Origin: SIG440 sp045647905
GTDB taxonomy: Bacteria; Bacillota; Clostridia; Monoglobales; Monoglobaceae
Assembly: GCA_045647905.1 (NCBI GenBank)
Contig: JAZRMZ010000014.1
Span: forward strand, 1 to 64,000
Direction of reading: 5' to 3'
Length of the DNA: 64,000 nucleotides
Shown: positions 16,578 to 25,297 of the stretch, piece after piece
How positions within the stretch are numbered: position 1 is the first letter of the stretch
How the letters are laid out: each line of letters starts with the position of its first letter
Notes under the pieces: model-generated
Databases searched by the model: none
The model's input: only the letters and a program-made list of their open reading frames with translations
What the model was told of the DNA's origin: nothing
Translations under genes and position numbers: made by a program

Positions 16578-17693
16578 ATGAAGATCACATATATTTTTAA
16601 AAAAGGATTTCAGTACTATCCTCCATGTTTAACGCAAGTTTTGAACTTGCAGGATCTAGGCGTGGAATTGGAGGTGTATCATGGTGAAAACACGGCAATG
16701 ATAGATAAACTTTTAGACGAAAGAGGAATTACTCATTATCAGTTTTCTAAAGATATACAAAGTAAGAATAAATTTGAAAGTGGAATAAATTTATTAAGAT
16801 TTATGCCGGAAATTAGGGCGTTAGATAAAAAAATACCGAGTGATAGGATATTTTGGTTTGGAAATTGTGAAACAGCCATAGCTATGGGGACAAATATTTT
16901 AAAAAAAAGAAGATTTGTAATTTCTGTGCTGGAGCTTTATGACGAAGAAAGTTTCATCGGAAAACAGTTGGCGAAATTTATAAAGTACGCAGAAGCAGTA
17001 GTTTGCTGTGAACCGCATCGTGCTGCGATAATGATGAGTAGGCACGGTTTGAAAAAGATGCCTTATGTAATAGCAAATAAACCGTATGAATTAAAGGAAA
17101 AGCTGAATCCAAACAAAGAGTTGATTGAGGAGCTAAAGACATTTGACAATAAATTTATTGTTGTGTATCAAGGCAATATCTCTCCGGAACGTCCTTTGAA
17201 CGAAATTGTAACTGCGCTTAATAGATTGAATGATGATAGCATTTATTTTTTTGTCCTAGGGAAGTATTTTAAAGGTCGCGGTGATAGCTATATTGACAAA
17301 TTAAAAGAAGCATACAAGAATACGGTCTTTTGGGGATATGTTCCAGCCCCGGAACATTTAGTTATTACTGAAAAATGCCACGTAGGCGTGGCAAACTACG
17401 ATGTATCTTGTTTGAATACGGTTTTCTGTGCACCGAATAAAATCTATGAATATTCAAAATACGGATTACCGATGCTTTGCTCTCAAAATATAGGACTCAC
17501 CGAAACTGTTGGGGCGGCAAATGCGGCAGAATGTGTTAATTTTGATAATGTCGATGAAATTGCAAAAGGATTGAAAAAGATTAAGGATAATTATGAATTA
17601 TATTCTCAGAATGCACGTAAGTTTTATGATGAATATGATGTGAAAGAAAAAATAGCTGAGGTCTTGGCGGAGTTGGAAAATAATGATAAGTAA
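16578..17693 (+). CDS. Glycosyltransferase (GT-B fold)
   Basis: A 371-residue protein with a GT4-like C-terminal half: FIVVYQGNISPERPLNEIVTAL (donor domain start), then GYVPAPEHLVITEKCHVGVANY and APNKIYEYSKYGLPMLCSQN, the loop region that binds the nucleotide sugar. The N-terminus is less typical (ITYIFKKGFQYYPPCLTQV). It overlaps the flippase start by eleven bases. Function in assembling the repeat unit is inferred from fold and context. Confidence 0.85.
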   Translation: MKITYIFKKGFQYYPPCLTQVLNLQDLGVELEVYHGENTAMIDKLLDERGITHYQFSKDIQSKNKFESGINLLRFMPEIRALDKKIPSDRIFWFGNCETAIAMGTNILKKRRFVISVLELYDEESFIGKQLAKFIKYAEAVVCCEPHRAAIMMSRHGLKKMPYVIANKPYELKEKLNPNKELIEELKTFDNKFIVVYQGNISPERPLNEIVTALNRLNDDSIYFFVLGKYFKGRGDSYIDKLKEAYKNTVFWGYVPAPEHLVITEKCHVGVANYDVSCLNTVFCAPNKIYEYSKYGLPMLCSQNIGLTETVGAANAAECVNFDNVDEIAKGLKKIKDNYELYSQNARKFYDEYDVKEKIAEVLAELENNDK

Positions 17694-18945
17694 AATCAAA
17701 AAAATATTTAATTCTGGTGTAGCAAAGAATGGATTTTGGTTGATTGTTCTTCAAGGATTTAATACTATAATTCCTTTGTTCACAATTCCGTATGTTACAA
17801 GGATTCTTTCTACAACGGCTTATGGTGAGTTTTCTTTGGCTTTGAATTTGGTTGGCTATTTTCAGGTGGTGGTTGAATACGGATTCGGACTTCTCGGAGC
17901 TCGAAAAATTGCAACAAGGAAGAGTGATGAAGAACTTGGCACAATAAGATCGACAATTTTGGGGGCTCGTGTTATTTTATTTGGTATCAGCGTTGTTTTG
18001 ATGTTGATTATTGCAACAGTCGGTAAATATGATACAAGTCAATTAATTTGTATTGTTTTGCTTTACGGGTCGGTTTTGACTACGGTTTTTCAACAAACAT
18101 ATTTTTTTCAGGGGCTTGCGGATATGAAGCCGGTCTCTGTTATAAATATAGTTAGCAGAATTATTTCGCTTGTGCTGATTTTCGCATTTGTTAAGAGTGT
18201 AAAAGATTTGTATTTATATTGTATACTTTACATCTCAACACCTGTTATTTCGAGTGCTGCTTCTTTTGTGCTTATAGGAAAGAAATATTCGGCAAAATTA
18301 AAATGGATAAAAATAAAAAGTTTATTTCTGGCTTTGAAAGAAGGATGGGCGCTGTTCATTTCTTCGGCCATGGCGAAGATATTTGCAAGTGCAGGAATAA
18401 CAATTCTCGGGTTTTGGGCAACAAAAAGCGAAGTTGGAGTGTATTCGGCAATCAATAAAATTCCGTATGTAATGGCTCTGCTTTTTGGCGCTGTGAGTCA
18501 GGCGGTTTATCCGTATATATGTAAGGATTTTGCTGTTTCAAACAGTCAGGGATTGAATAAAGTGAAAAAGTTTGGTAAGCCTGTTGTTGCTGTTTTTGCA
18601 TTTATGGGCGTTTTATTGATAGTTTTGAATAAAGTAGTGGTAGGTATTGCGTTTGGTGAAGAATATGTTTCTCATTCGTTACTTTTAATTCCATTTTGCT
18701 TATGGATGTTGTTTGGAATAATTAATAATTTTCTTGGGATTCAGACTTTGGTGGCAAGTGGACATCAAGGCGCATACAGCCGTTGTATGGGAATAAGCAT
18801 AGTTTTAATGCTGGCTTTTATGCTTGTTCTGGGATATTTATTTGGTGTTTATGGTGTGGCTTATGCAACGCTTATTTCGGAGACGATTTTGACGGGATTA
18901 TTGCTTTATAATGTGAAAAAATATGTTATAACCAAAAACGATTGA
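17683..18945 (+). CDS. Polysaccharide flippase (Wzx/MOP superfamily)
   Basis: A 420-residue integral membrane protein with about twelve hydrophobic segments. The N-terminus has the Wzx-like pattern PLFTIPYVTRILSTTAYGEFSLALN, with the conserved G-x-[FY] after the first helices, and YGFGLLGARKIA. It moves the undecaprenyl-linked repeat unit across the membrane in a Wzx/Wzy pathway, matching the EpsG-like protein. No Wzz or tyrosine-kinase chain-length regulators are encoded nearby. Confidence 0.9.
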   Translation: MISKIKKIFNSGVAKNGFWLIVLQGFNTIIPLFTIPYVTRILSTTAYGEFSLALNLVGYFQVVVEYGFGLLGARKIATRKSDEELGTIRSTILGARVILFGISVVLMLIIATVGKYDTSQLICIVLLYGSVLTTVFQQTYFFQGLADMKPVSVINIVSRIISLVLIFAFVKSVKDLYLYCILYISTPVISSAASFVLIGKKYSAKLKWIKIKSLFLALKEGWALFISSAMAKIFASAGITILGFWATKSEVGVYSAINKIPYVMALLFGAVSQAVYPYICKDFAVSNSQGLNKVKKFGKPVVAVFAFMGVLLIVLNKVVVGIAFGEEYVSHSLLLIPFCLWMLFGIINNFLGIQTLVASGHQGAYSRCMGISIVLMLAFMLVLGYLFGVYGVAYATLISETILTGLLLYNVKKYVITKND

Positions 18946-18962
18946 TGTAAGAGGGGAAAAAG

Positions 18963-20099
18963 ATGGCTATTGATGACGTTAGAAGATGTTTGATAGATAT
19001 AATTCGATGCTATCTCTCGGGTGGATCATTTGATGGTGAATGTGATGAACAGGCTGCTGATGTTTTTGCTATGCTCAAAAGGCACGATTTGCTTCATCTT
19101 GCAAGTGTTGTTCTTTCGAGAGATGCGAAGAATCGGGAGAGGTTTGGCAATCTTGTGAAGTCGCAGTTTGCGGCGGTTATGAGGTATGAAAAAGGCAAAT
19201 ATGTCCGTGACAGAATTTATGATTTATTTGAAGCAAATGAGATTCCCTTTCTGCCTTTGAAGGGGGCGGTTATTTGCGACTATTATGAAGAACCGTGGCA
19301 CAGAACAAGCTGCGATATTGACATTCTTGTGCATAATGAAGACCTTGACCGTGCGACAGAGCTTTTGCAAACAGAACTGAAATTTAAATTTGACCATAAA
19401 AGCAAGCATGATGTGTCGCTTTATTCACCCGAAGGGGTCCATTTTGAACTGCATTTTGACTTTCACGAGGAAGGTATTGCCCCTGAGGATGGATGGAAAG
19501 CGGCAACGCCCATTGAAGGAAAAAAATATCATTATGCCCTTTCGCATGAAGCCTTTGCACTTCATCATATTGCACATACGGCAAAGCATTTCAAATACAG
19601 TGGATGTGGAATCAGGTTTTTTGTGGATTTGTGGATAATTGTACACAGAATGGGCTTTGATAAAGAAAAACTTGAAGTTATGTTGGAAAACAAGGGGCTG
19701 CTGAAGTTTGCGGAAAATGCCTTTGCTTTGGCAGAATATTGGTTTGGTGATGCAACTGAAACGGAAATGATAAAAAAAATGTCGGATTATATTTTGGAGG
19801 CAGGGATATACGGTAGTACAGAAAATCGGGTTGTTATCGGACAGAAAAAACATAAGAATAAGTTTAATTATGCATTAAGCAGAATTTTCTTGCCGCATAA
19901 TATAATAAAACGCAGATACCCGATTCTTGAAAAGCACAAGTGGCTTTTGCCCGTATGTCAGGTTCGCAGATGGGGTGACCTTGTGTTTAAAGAAAGAAAA
20001 CTTAAGTCTGCACGAAATGAGTTTGAACTCAACAGCAAGGTGGATAACAATAAAAAAGATGCAGTTCTTGGCTTGCTTTCAGAGTTGGAGATTGTGTAG
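18963..20099 (+). CDS. Nucleotidyltransferase-fold protein (NTP_transf_5-like)
   Basis: A 378-residue protein of the uncharacterised nucleotidyltransferase family. PFLPLKGAVICDYYEEP (about 94-110) is followed by RTSCDIDILVHNEDLDRA (114-131), whose DxD is the metal-binding pair of the Pol-beta fold. FHEEG and LHHIAHTAKHF are typical of the C-terminal helical part. Members occur near peptide- or polysaccharide-modifying genes, but no reaction is established. It is last in the operon, before a bidirectional terminator. Confidence 0.8.
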   Translation: MAIDDVRRCLIDIIRCYLSGGSFDGECDEQAADVFAMLKRHDLLHLASVVLSRDAKNRERFGNLVKSQFAAVMRYEKGKYVRDRIYDLFEANEIPFLPLKGAVICDYYEEPWHRTSCDIDILVHNEDLDRATELLQTELKFKFDHKSKHDVSLYSPEGVHFELHFDFHEEGIAPEDGWKAATPIEGKKYHYALSHEAFALHHIAHTAKHFKYSGCGIRFFVDLWIIVHRMGFDKEKLEVMLENKGLLKFAENAFALAEYWFGDATETEMIKKMSDYILEAGIYGSTENRVVIGQKKHKNKFNYALSRIFLPHNIIKRRYPILEKHKWLLPVCQVRRWGDLVFKERKLKSARNEFELNSKVDNNKKDAVLGLLSELEIV

Positions 20100-20128
20100 A
20101 TTTAAAGGTTCCATCACGCATATTAAGG

Positions 20129-20312
20129 AAAGATCTTTTGTTACACTCAGGATGACCCTGTATAGTTGGGGTTAATGTCATTCTGAGCCAAAGGCGAAGA
20201 ATCTTTTATTCCGGAATTTGCTGAAGAATCAATCAAAAATGGCGTGAATCACTTTTGTGATACACGCCATTTTCAGCTTACATTAAGATTCTTCGCTTAC
20301 GCTCAGAATGAC
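20129..20312. repeat. REPIN-like inverted repeats around a convergent terminator
   Basis: Three arms of the dispersed repeat GATTCTTCGC...CTCAGAATGAC: a degenerate arm (about 20129-20156), a reverse-complement arm (20177-20208) and a third arm (20286-20312). The arms at 20177 and 20286 face each other around the terminator hairpin. Related arms lie near 29.97, 32.07, 33.1, 38.5, 38.9 and 58.7 kb. Confidence 0.7.
20235..20273. terminator. Bidirectional terminator between convergent genes
   Basis: AAAATGGCGTG pairs with CACGCCATTTT, with an inner AATCAC/GTGAT-like extension and a TTTT loop. A-run and T-run flanks make it work in both directions, between the polysaccharide operon (plus) and pfk (minus). 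Confidence 0.75.
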
Positions 20313-20326
20313 AATTCGGTGTTGAA

Positions 20327-21556
20327 TTACCAAACCTTTGGGGCGAATTGGAGCTGACCGGCATTATATTTGATTTGGGGTTCGCCTTCAATCAGTGGAA
20401 GCGCATATTTTATGAATTGGTCGGTAACGCCAAAGCCGTCGGGGGAAATCATTTCCTGAGGGATTTTCTTTTCTACGTTGGCAATTTTGCGGACATCATA
20501 GGGGATAATTTCAATTTTGTAAGGATTGTCCGAGATACGCTTGAAGCCGGGTACAACACCGGTGAGACCCTGACAGGCGAAGCCGACACCTGTATAACCT
20601 GCGTCAAAGGCTTCATTTACGTCACAGAGGGATGTTCCGCTTGCCCAGCATCTTTGAAGGGTGCTGAGTTCGATGGAGCGAACCTTCAGACCCAAATCCG
20701 AAGCAATGCTGTTGCGGATAATCTGACCGACTCCGCCCAGAGCTGCATGCCCGAAACGGTCATGTTCTTTTTGCATGGACTTGATATTTTCCATTATATA
20801 GTTGCCCTTATTGTCGTGGATGCCTTCGGAAACGGCAATCATAACTGTTTCCTGCTCGCGGCTGACCTTTTCGACCTTGGCGAGAAAGGAGTCGAAGTCG
20901 AAATCAACTTCGGGCAGACAAATAATATCTGCTGCCTGTGTTGACTCATCGTTGGCAAGTGCCGCCGCAGCCGTAAGCCAGCCTGCGTTTCTGCCCATGG
21001 CTTCAAGGACAACAACCGACGGCATACTGTAAACCTCGGTATCTTTTTTTAACTGACGCAATGAGTTTGCAATAAATTTTGCGGCAGAACCGTAGCCGGG
21101 GGTGTGGTCGGTGAGGGCAAGGTCATTGTCGATGGTTTTGGGAACGCCGATAACTCGGACGTCCGAGCCGATTTCCTCGGCATAACGGCTCATTTTGTCA
21201 ACTGTGTCCATGGAGTCGTTGCCGCCGATGCAAAAGAAATAACCGATGTCATATTTTTTGAAAATTTCAAAAATCTTTTCGTAAAAGCCCTTGTCTTCTT
21301 CAAGTTTGGGGAGCTTTTTGCGGCATGAGCCCAGATATGACGAAGGAGTTTGTTTGAGCAAATCAATAAGTCCGTCCTCTTTGAATTTTTCAAGGGAAAC
21401 AATACGTTCTTCCGCAACGCCCTCAATTCCGTAAAGACCGCCGTAAACCTTGCCGATTTTGTCTGCATGGTCGAAGCCGCCTTTGATTACCCCTGCCAAA
21501 GATGAATTAATAACGGCTGTGGGGCCGCCTGACTGAATTACCAATAAATTTTTCAA
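20327..21556 (-). CDS. pfp: 6-phosphofructokinase, PPi-dependent type by motif
   Basis: A 409-residue phosphofructokinase. I start at TTG 21556, eight bases after AAGGAG, rather than at the longer in-frame ATG, because the conserved fold begins at LLVIQSGGPTAVINSSLAG. The phosphate-donor loop reads GGNDSMDT (Asp where ATP enzymes have Gly) and the catalytic loop reads PKTIDND (Lys where ATP enzymes have Gly). These two residues are the known hallmarks of pyrophosphate-dependent PFKs. It therefore probably phosphorylates fructose-6-phosphate reversibly with PPi. It is a single-gene unit. Confidence 0.88.
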   Translation of the reverse strand: MKNLLVIQSGGPTAVINSSLAGVIKGGFDHADKIGKVYGGLYGIEGVAEERIVSLEKFKEDGLIDLLKQTPSSYLGSCRKKLPKLEEDKGFYEKIFEIFKKYDIGYFFCIGGNDSMDTVDKMSRYAEEIGSDVRVIGVPKTIDNDLALTDHTPGYGSAAKFIANSLRQLKKDTEVYSMPSVVVLEAMGRNAGWLTAAAALANDESTQAADIICLPEVDFDFDSFLAKVEKVSREQETVMIAVSEGIHDNKGNYIMENIKSMQKEHDRFGHAALGGVGQIIRNSIASDLGLKVRSIELSTLQRCWASGTSLCDVNEAFDAGYTGVGFACQGLTGVVPGFKRISDNPYKIEIIPYDVRKIANVEKKIPQEMISPDGFGVTDQFIKYALPLIEGEPQIKYNAGQLQFAPKVW

Positions 21557-21647
21557 ATTGCACACTCCTTCGTGAGTTTTATAATCTAATTTCACTTTAT
21601 TGTATCATATTTTCAGATTTTTTACAACTCCAATATTAAACAATAAT

Positions 21648-21676
21648 TTGACACTGCAGTTAGAATATGTTATAAT
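21648..21676 (+). promoter_or_regulatory. Promoter of the SDR gene
   Basis: Consensus TTGACA (21648-21653) and TATAAT (21671-21676) with 17 bases between, about 28 bases before the start codon. Confidence 0.75.
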
Positions 21677-21703
21677 TTTTACACAAAGAAGGAGGTGGAA
21701 AAG

Positions 21704-22453
21704 ATGAAAGCTTTGATAACAGGTGCAAGCACGGGAATCGGACGTGATATGGCAAGAAATTTGTACGCACGGGGATTTGAGCTTATATTGGTTGCCCGTT
21801 CTGCCGAGCTTCTTGAAAAACTGAAGGAGGAGCTGGGGGGAAAGCCCCGTATAATCAGCCTTGACCTTTCGCGGGAAGAAAACTGTCATGAGCTTTACCG
21901 AATGACAAAGGAAGAAAATATAGATATTTTGATTAATAATGCAGGCTTTGGAAGTTATGGTATGTCTTCTGAGGTTAACCTTGAAACTGAGCTTAATATG
22001 ATTGACCTGAACATCAAAACGGTTCATATTCTGACCAAGCTGTTTGTTGCGGATTTTGAGGAACGGAATCATGGGTATATTATGAATGTTGCGTCCATTG
22101 CAGCGTTTCTTTCGGGTCCGCTTATGTCAACATATTATGCCACAAAGGGATATGTTTTGAAGTTCAGCACGGCGTTATACGAAGAATTGCGAAGAAAAAA
22201 GAAGAATGTTCATATATCTGTGTTGTGTCCTGGTCCTGTGGATACTGAATTCAATAAGCGTGCAGGTGTGCGTTTTCTTATTAACGGGCACAGCAGTAAA
22301 TTTGTTGCGGATTATGCAATCAAAAAAATGCTGAAAAACAAGTTGTTGATAATTCCTGGTATTGCTGTGAAGCTGGGAGTGTTCTTTCAGCGGTTTGCAC
22401 CAACAAAAATGCTGTTGAAAATCAGTTACAGACTGCAAAGCTGTAAAAAGTAA
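21704..22453 (+). CDS. Short-chain dehydrogenase/reductase
   Basis: A 249-residue classical SDR. I use ATG 21704, after AAGGAGG, rather than the upstream GTG. The cofactor loop TGASTGIG is at residues 6-13, NNAG follows INNAGFGSYG near 83-92, and the catalytic triad shows S in NVASIAAFLSGP and Y/K in YYATKGY. It resembles the DltE/YqjQ-type reductases of Firmicutes. Substrate unknown; NADP is likely from the Arg after the glycine loop (ARSAELL), an inference. Confidence 0.88.
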   Translation: MKALITGASTGIGRDMARNLYARGFELILVARSAELLEKLKEELGGKPRIISLDLSREENCHELYRMTKEENIDILINNAGFGSYGMSSEVNLETELNMIDLNIKTVHILTKLFVADFEERNHGYIMNVASIAAFLSGPLMSTYYATKGYVLKFSTALYEELRRKKKNVHISVLCPGPVDTEFNKRAGVRFLINGHSSKFVADYAIKKMLKNKLLIIPGIAVKLGVFFQRFAPTKMLLKISYRLQSCKK

Positions 22454-22457
22454 ACAT

Positions 22458-22499
22458 AGTGAGTTCGAAACCATCCTCACTTAAATAAAAACTAAGGAG
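22458..22499 (+). promoter_or_regulatory. preQ1-I riboswitch
   Basis: The stem AGTGAG (22458-22463) pairs with CTCACT (22476-22481), closing a 12-base loop (UUCGAAACCAUC). An A-rich tail follows and ends in CUAAGGAG (22492-22499). This is the type I preQ1 architecture, in which the loop CC pairs with GG of the tail to form an H-type pseudoknot. That GG lies in the ribosome site AAGGAG of the next gene, so ligand binding should block translation. The downstream gene is a queuosine-precursor transporter, the expected target. Confidence 0.88.
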
Positions 22500-22506
22500 A
22501 AAAACT

Positions 22507-22992
22507 ATGAAAGAAAGAAATAAAGTTCGATTTATGGTACAATCTGCGGCCATTGCCGCAATTTATGTGGTTCTGACCCTTTTGACAAATGTTTTTGGAT
22601 TGGCAAATGGGGTAATACAAGTGCGTTTTTCTGAGGCAATGACTGTTTTGCCTTGCATAATGCCTGCAGCAATACCGGGGCTTACAATCGGTTGTCTGAT
22701 TTCAAATACCCTGACCGGTGCCATGGCTCTTGATATTGTTTTTGGGAGTTTTGCCACCTTGATTGGTGCAGTATTTACTTATATGTTGAGAAAATACCGG
22801 TTTCTTGCGCCGTTGCCGCCCATAATTTCAAATACTGTTATAATACCCTTTGTGCTTGCCTTTGTGTATAAATTTGAAGGCTCGGTGTGGTATTTTATGA
22901 TTACAGTTGGAATTGGTGAAATTATTTCCTGCGGCGTTCTTGGGGGATTGCTGTTGCTGACCCTGAAACGGTTGCCGAAAAAGTTTTTATAA
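22507..22992 (+). CDS. queT: QueT family queuosine-precursor ECF transporter S component
   Basis: A 161-residue membrane protein with five to six hydrophobic segments, matching the QueT family (COG4708). The typical N-terminus AAIAAIYVVLTLL and the substrate-side motifs VQVRFSEAMTVLP and PGLTIGCLISN are present (here VIQVRFSEAM). It is the substrate-binding subunit of an energy-coupling-factor importer for preQ0/preQ1 or queuosine precursors; the shared EcfA/T module is not in this window. The preQ1-I riboswitch directly upstream supports the assignment. Confidence 0.93.
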   Translation: MKERNKVRFMVQSAAIAAIYVVLTLLTNVFGLANGVIQVRFSEAMTVLPCIMPAAIPGLTIGCLISNTLTGAMALDIVFGSFATLIGAVFTYMLRKYRFLAPLPPIISNTVIIPFVLAFVYKFEGSVWYFMITVGIGEIISCGVLGGLLLLTLKRLPKKFL

Positions 22993-23010
22993 AACAAATT
23001 GAAACAACAA

Positions 23011-23036
23011 AAAACCCACCGAAATCGGTGGGTTTT
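23011..23036. terminator. Bidirectional terminator between queT and the 3D protein gene
   Basis: AAAACCCACCGA pairs perfectly with TCGGTGGGTTTT over a two-base loop. A and T runs on either side serve both convergent genes. Confidence 0.85.
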
Positions 23037-23041
23037 GATTG

Positions 23042-24202
23042 TTATTTCAGTACGTAAACTTTAACCTGACGTCTGCCAAAGTTCAAGGCTTCCTGTCTTG
23101 TGTTGAAACACAGGTCAATACGGTTTCCTTTGATTGCGCCGCCTGTGTCTGCCGCAACGGCTGTTCCATAAATAAATGAGCCGTCGGCGGTTTCGATGTA
23201 AAGTCTGCTTCCCAAAGGAATAACACTTGGGTCAACGGCAACTATACCATATACAGCCCTTGCACCGGTTGCTGTTATTCCGTAACCGGGATGTGAGGGG
23301 CTTTTTCCGCAGCTTGAAGCATCATAACCTGTGGCGTTCAATGTGAGAACCTTGCTGTATGCAAGATTTCCGCTACGTGATGTCTTAATCGAACCGTCGT
23401 TTGATTTTTTTGCAGATGCAATAACCGGAGCCGATTTTTTTGTACCAATTTCGGTGATGTGTTCGATTGCTTCAACAACAACGGTTTCTTCAATCTTTTT
23501 CCTTGAAACCTCAACACCGTCTTCGTAATAAACCTTGTATGAAACTGTTTTTTCACCGGGCTTACCTTGCTGTATGGTCTTTTTCTTTCCCTTTGCAAGA
23601 GCTGAATTTGTTCGCTCGGTGCTGTCAAAAGGAATTTGTTCGCTTACAGTCTCGGTTTTTTCTTCGGTGTGGATGATGGTTATGTTTGTGTTGGCCGCTA
23701 TTGGCTGATCCAATGCAGGAGAGATTTTGTCGCTCTCCTTGTAGCTGTAGCCATATTCATCAAGAATCGCACCGGCGGTTGCCGCAAGAGTCATATGCTC
23801 TTTTGTGATGCCCTTGTCCGTAACCGTGACTTTGTAGGCTCTTTGTATCTCTATTTTCATGTCATCTTCCAACAGGGTTCTGGGCAGAACATTCATTTTG
23901 TCCTTTGCTCCGAGAACGATTCCTTCTGCTGAAAGAATGTCTTCAACGTATGTCGCTTTTGTTGTAACTGTTTTTCCCGCATTATCGCCATCAAAAATCA
24001 TTACTGTTGTTCCTGCTGAAAGAACAATGTTGAGTGCAATTGCTGCCGCAGCAACAATTCCTGTTGAAGAAAGGATAATTGCTCTTGTTTTTGATGTGAA
24101 TGTGTGAGCTGAAAAGTTAAGTTTGCTCAACCCTGATACGGTAATGCGTTTGGCTGATGAGGACATTTTAACTATTCTATCCTTCAGTCCATTTAGCATC
24201 AA
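23042..24202 (-). CDS. YabE-like wall protein (DUF348-G5-3D)
   Basis: A 386-residue protein with an N-terminal membrane anchor (about 41-62, after a basic stretch). Two DUF348 modules follow (about 68-180), then a G5 domain (about 180-262; EQIPF, GKKKTIQQGKPGEK). A C-terminal 3D domain (about 288-385) has the ATGYD...YGIVAVDPSVIPLGS and AADTGGAIKGNRIDL motifs with the three conserved aspartates. This is the architecture of B. subtilis YabE and other resuscitation-factor-like putative lytic transglycosylases acting on peptidoglycan. Tandem ATG codons leave the start uncertain by one residue. Confidence 0.92.
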   Translation of the reverse strand: MMLNGLKDRIVKMSSSAKRITVSGLSKLNFSAHTFTSKTRAIILSSTGIVAAAAIALNIVLSAGTTVMIFDGDNAGKTVTTKATYVEDILSAEGIVLGAKDKMNVLPRTLLEDDMKIEIQRAYKVTVTDKGITKEHMTLAATAGAILDEYGYSYKESDKISPALDQPIAANTNITIIHTEEKTETVSEQIPFDSTERTNSALAKGKKKTIQQGKPGEKTVSYKVYYEDGVEVSRKKIEETVVVEAIEHITEIGTKKSAPVIASAKKSNDGSIKTSRSGNLAYSKVLTLNATGYDASSCGKSPSHPGYGITATGARAVYGIVAVDPSVIPLGSRLYIETADGSFIYGTAVAADTGGAIKGNRIDLCFNTRQEALNFGRRQVKVYVLK

Positions 24203-24520
24203 ATCACCTCTGCTTTTTAATTTTTTGGTAACATTTTCTTGATGTTACATCGTCTATTATACACAAAAAACACCCCTAAAGTCAAATTTGATTATCCTTT
24301 GTGAGGTCAAATTAGCCCTTTTCAGTCCGTGAAACGGGTTCTCAAAAGGTGAATCATTTCAAAATCCCCCCGTTTCCTCTCGTTTCCTCCCGTTTCCTTT
24401 TGGTTGGTATGAAATTTTACAAATTCTGACAAAAATAATTTCTATTGCTTTTCCGTGAGAAATTTGGTATAATTTTAGTTATAATTTAAGTTAGAATTTT
24501 TTGAAGGATTATATATTAAT
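24203..24520. other. Divergent intergenic region with two promoters
   Basis: No gene. The minus promoter of the 3D-protein gene is TTGACT (24285-24280) and TATAAT (24261-24256) with an 18-base spacer. Its leader carries an inverted repeat GTAACAT...ATGTTAC (about 24227-24248). The plus promoter of trmN6 is TTGCTT (24445-24450) and TATAAT (24468-24473), 17-base spacer. Between them a pyrimidine-rich unit CGTTTCCT(C) recurs three times (about 24371-24402). Confidence 0.65.
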
Positions 24521-25279
24521 ATGAAGAAAACGATAATTCATTCTTATGAGAGACTTGATGATTTGCAAACAAAAAACAATCTGCACCTTATTCAGAATCC
24601 AAAGTGGTTTTGCTTTGGGGTGGATGCGGTTTTGCTTGCAGATTTTGCTTCGGCATCAATAAAGGTTCATGCGGAAGTTCTGGATTTGTGTTGCGGCAAC
24701 GGAATTATTCCTTTGCTCCTCACAGAAAAATCTGCGGCAGACAAAATCACAGGTCTTGAAATTCAGGAGCCTGTTGCGGAAATGGCGACAAGGAGTGTGG
24801 AATGGAACAGTCTTGAGGACAGAGTTAAGATTGAGTGTGGTGACCTGAAGGAAGCGGATGTGATTTTCGGGAAGGAGTCCTTTGACAACATAACCTGCAA
24901 TCCCCCGTATAAAGAGAACAACGGCGGTCTCAAAAATGCAACCGACACGGTGACCATTGCACGGCATGAGATTCTTTGCAGCCTTGAGGATATAATTTCT
25001 GTTTCGGCAAAATGTTTAAAGCCCTACGGAAAATTGTGCATGATTCACCGCCCTGAAAGGCTGATTGATATAATATGTCTTATGAGAGCGGCAAGGATAG
25101 AGCCCAAAAGGCTGAGATTTGTTCATCCGTCGCCTTCAAAGACTGCAACCATGATTTTGATTGAGGGGGCAAAGTTCGGCAAGCCAAAGCTGTTTTTGGA
25201 GCCGCCTCTTTATGTACACGACGAAAACGGAAATTACACGGAAGAAATTAACCGTATTTACGGAAGAATTTCCCATTGA
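24521..25279 (+). CDS. trmN6: tRNA1(Val) (adenine-37-N6)-methyltransferase-like enzyme
   Basis: A 252-residue SAM-dependent methyltransferase of the YfiC/TrmN6 family. The SAM loop is VLDLCCGNGIIPLLL (near 46-60), and the catalytic NPPY is at CNPPYKENNGG (near 126-136). The family N-terminus NLHLIQNPKWFCFGVDAVLLADFA is clear. It precedes rsmI by 18 bases, a pairing common in Firmicutes. Target base is taken from the E. coli family member. Confidence 0.9.
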   Translation: MKKTIIHSYERLDDLQTKNNLHLIQNPKWFCFGVDAVLLADFASASIKVHAEVLDLCCGNGIIPLLLTEKSAADKITGLEIQEPVAEMATRSVEWNSLEDRVKIECGDLKEADVIFGKESFDNITCNPPYKENNGGLKNATDTVTIARHEILCSLEDIISVSAKCLKPYGKLCMIHRPERLIDIICLMRAARIEPKRLRFVHPSPSKTATMILIEGAKFGKPKLFLEPPLYVHDENGNYTEEINRIYGRISH

Positions 25280-25297
25280 CAGAAAGGTGGAAAAGTT

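Noticed and set aside
24365..24405. Regulatory tandem repeat upstream of trmN6
   Set aside because: Three CGTTTCC units are visible but they lie upstream of the -35 in a low-complexity tract; nothing else supports a binding array.
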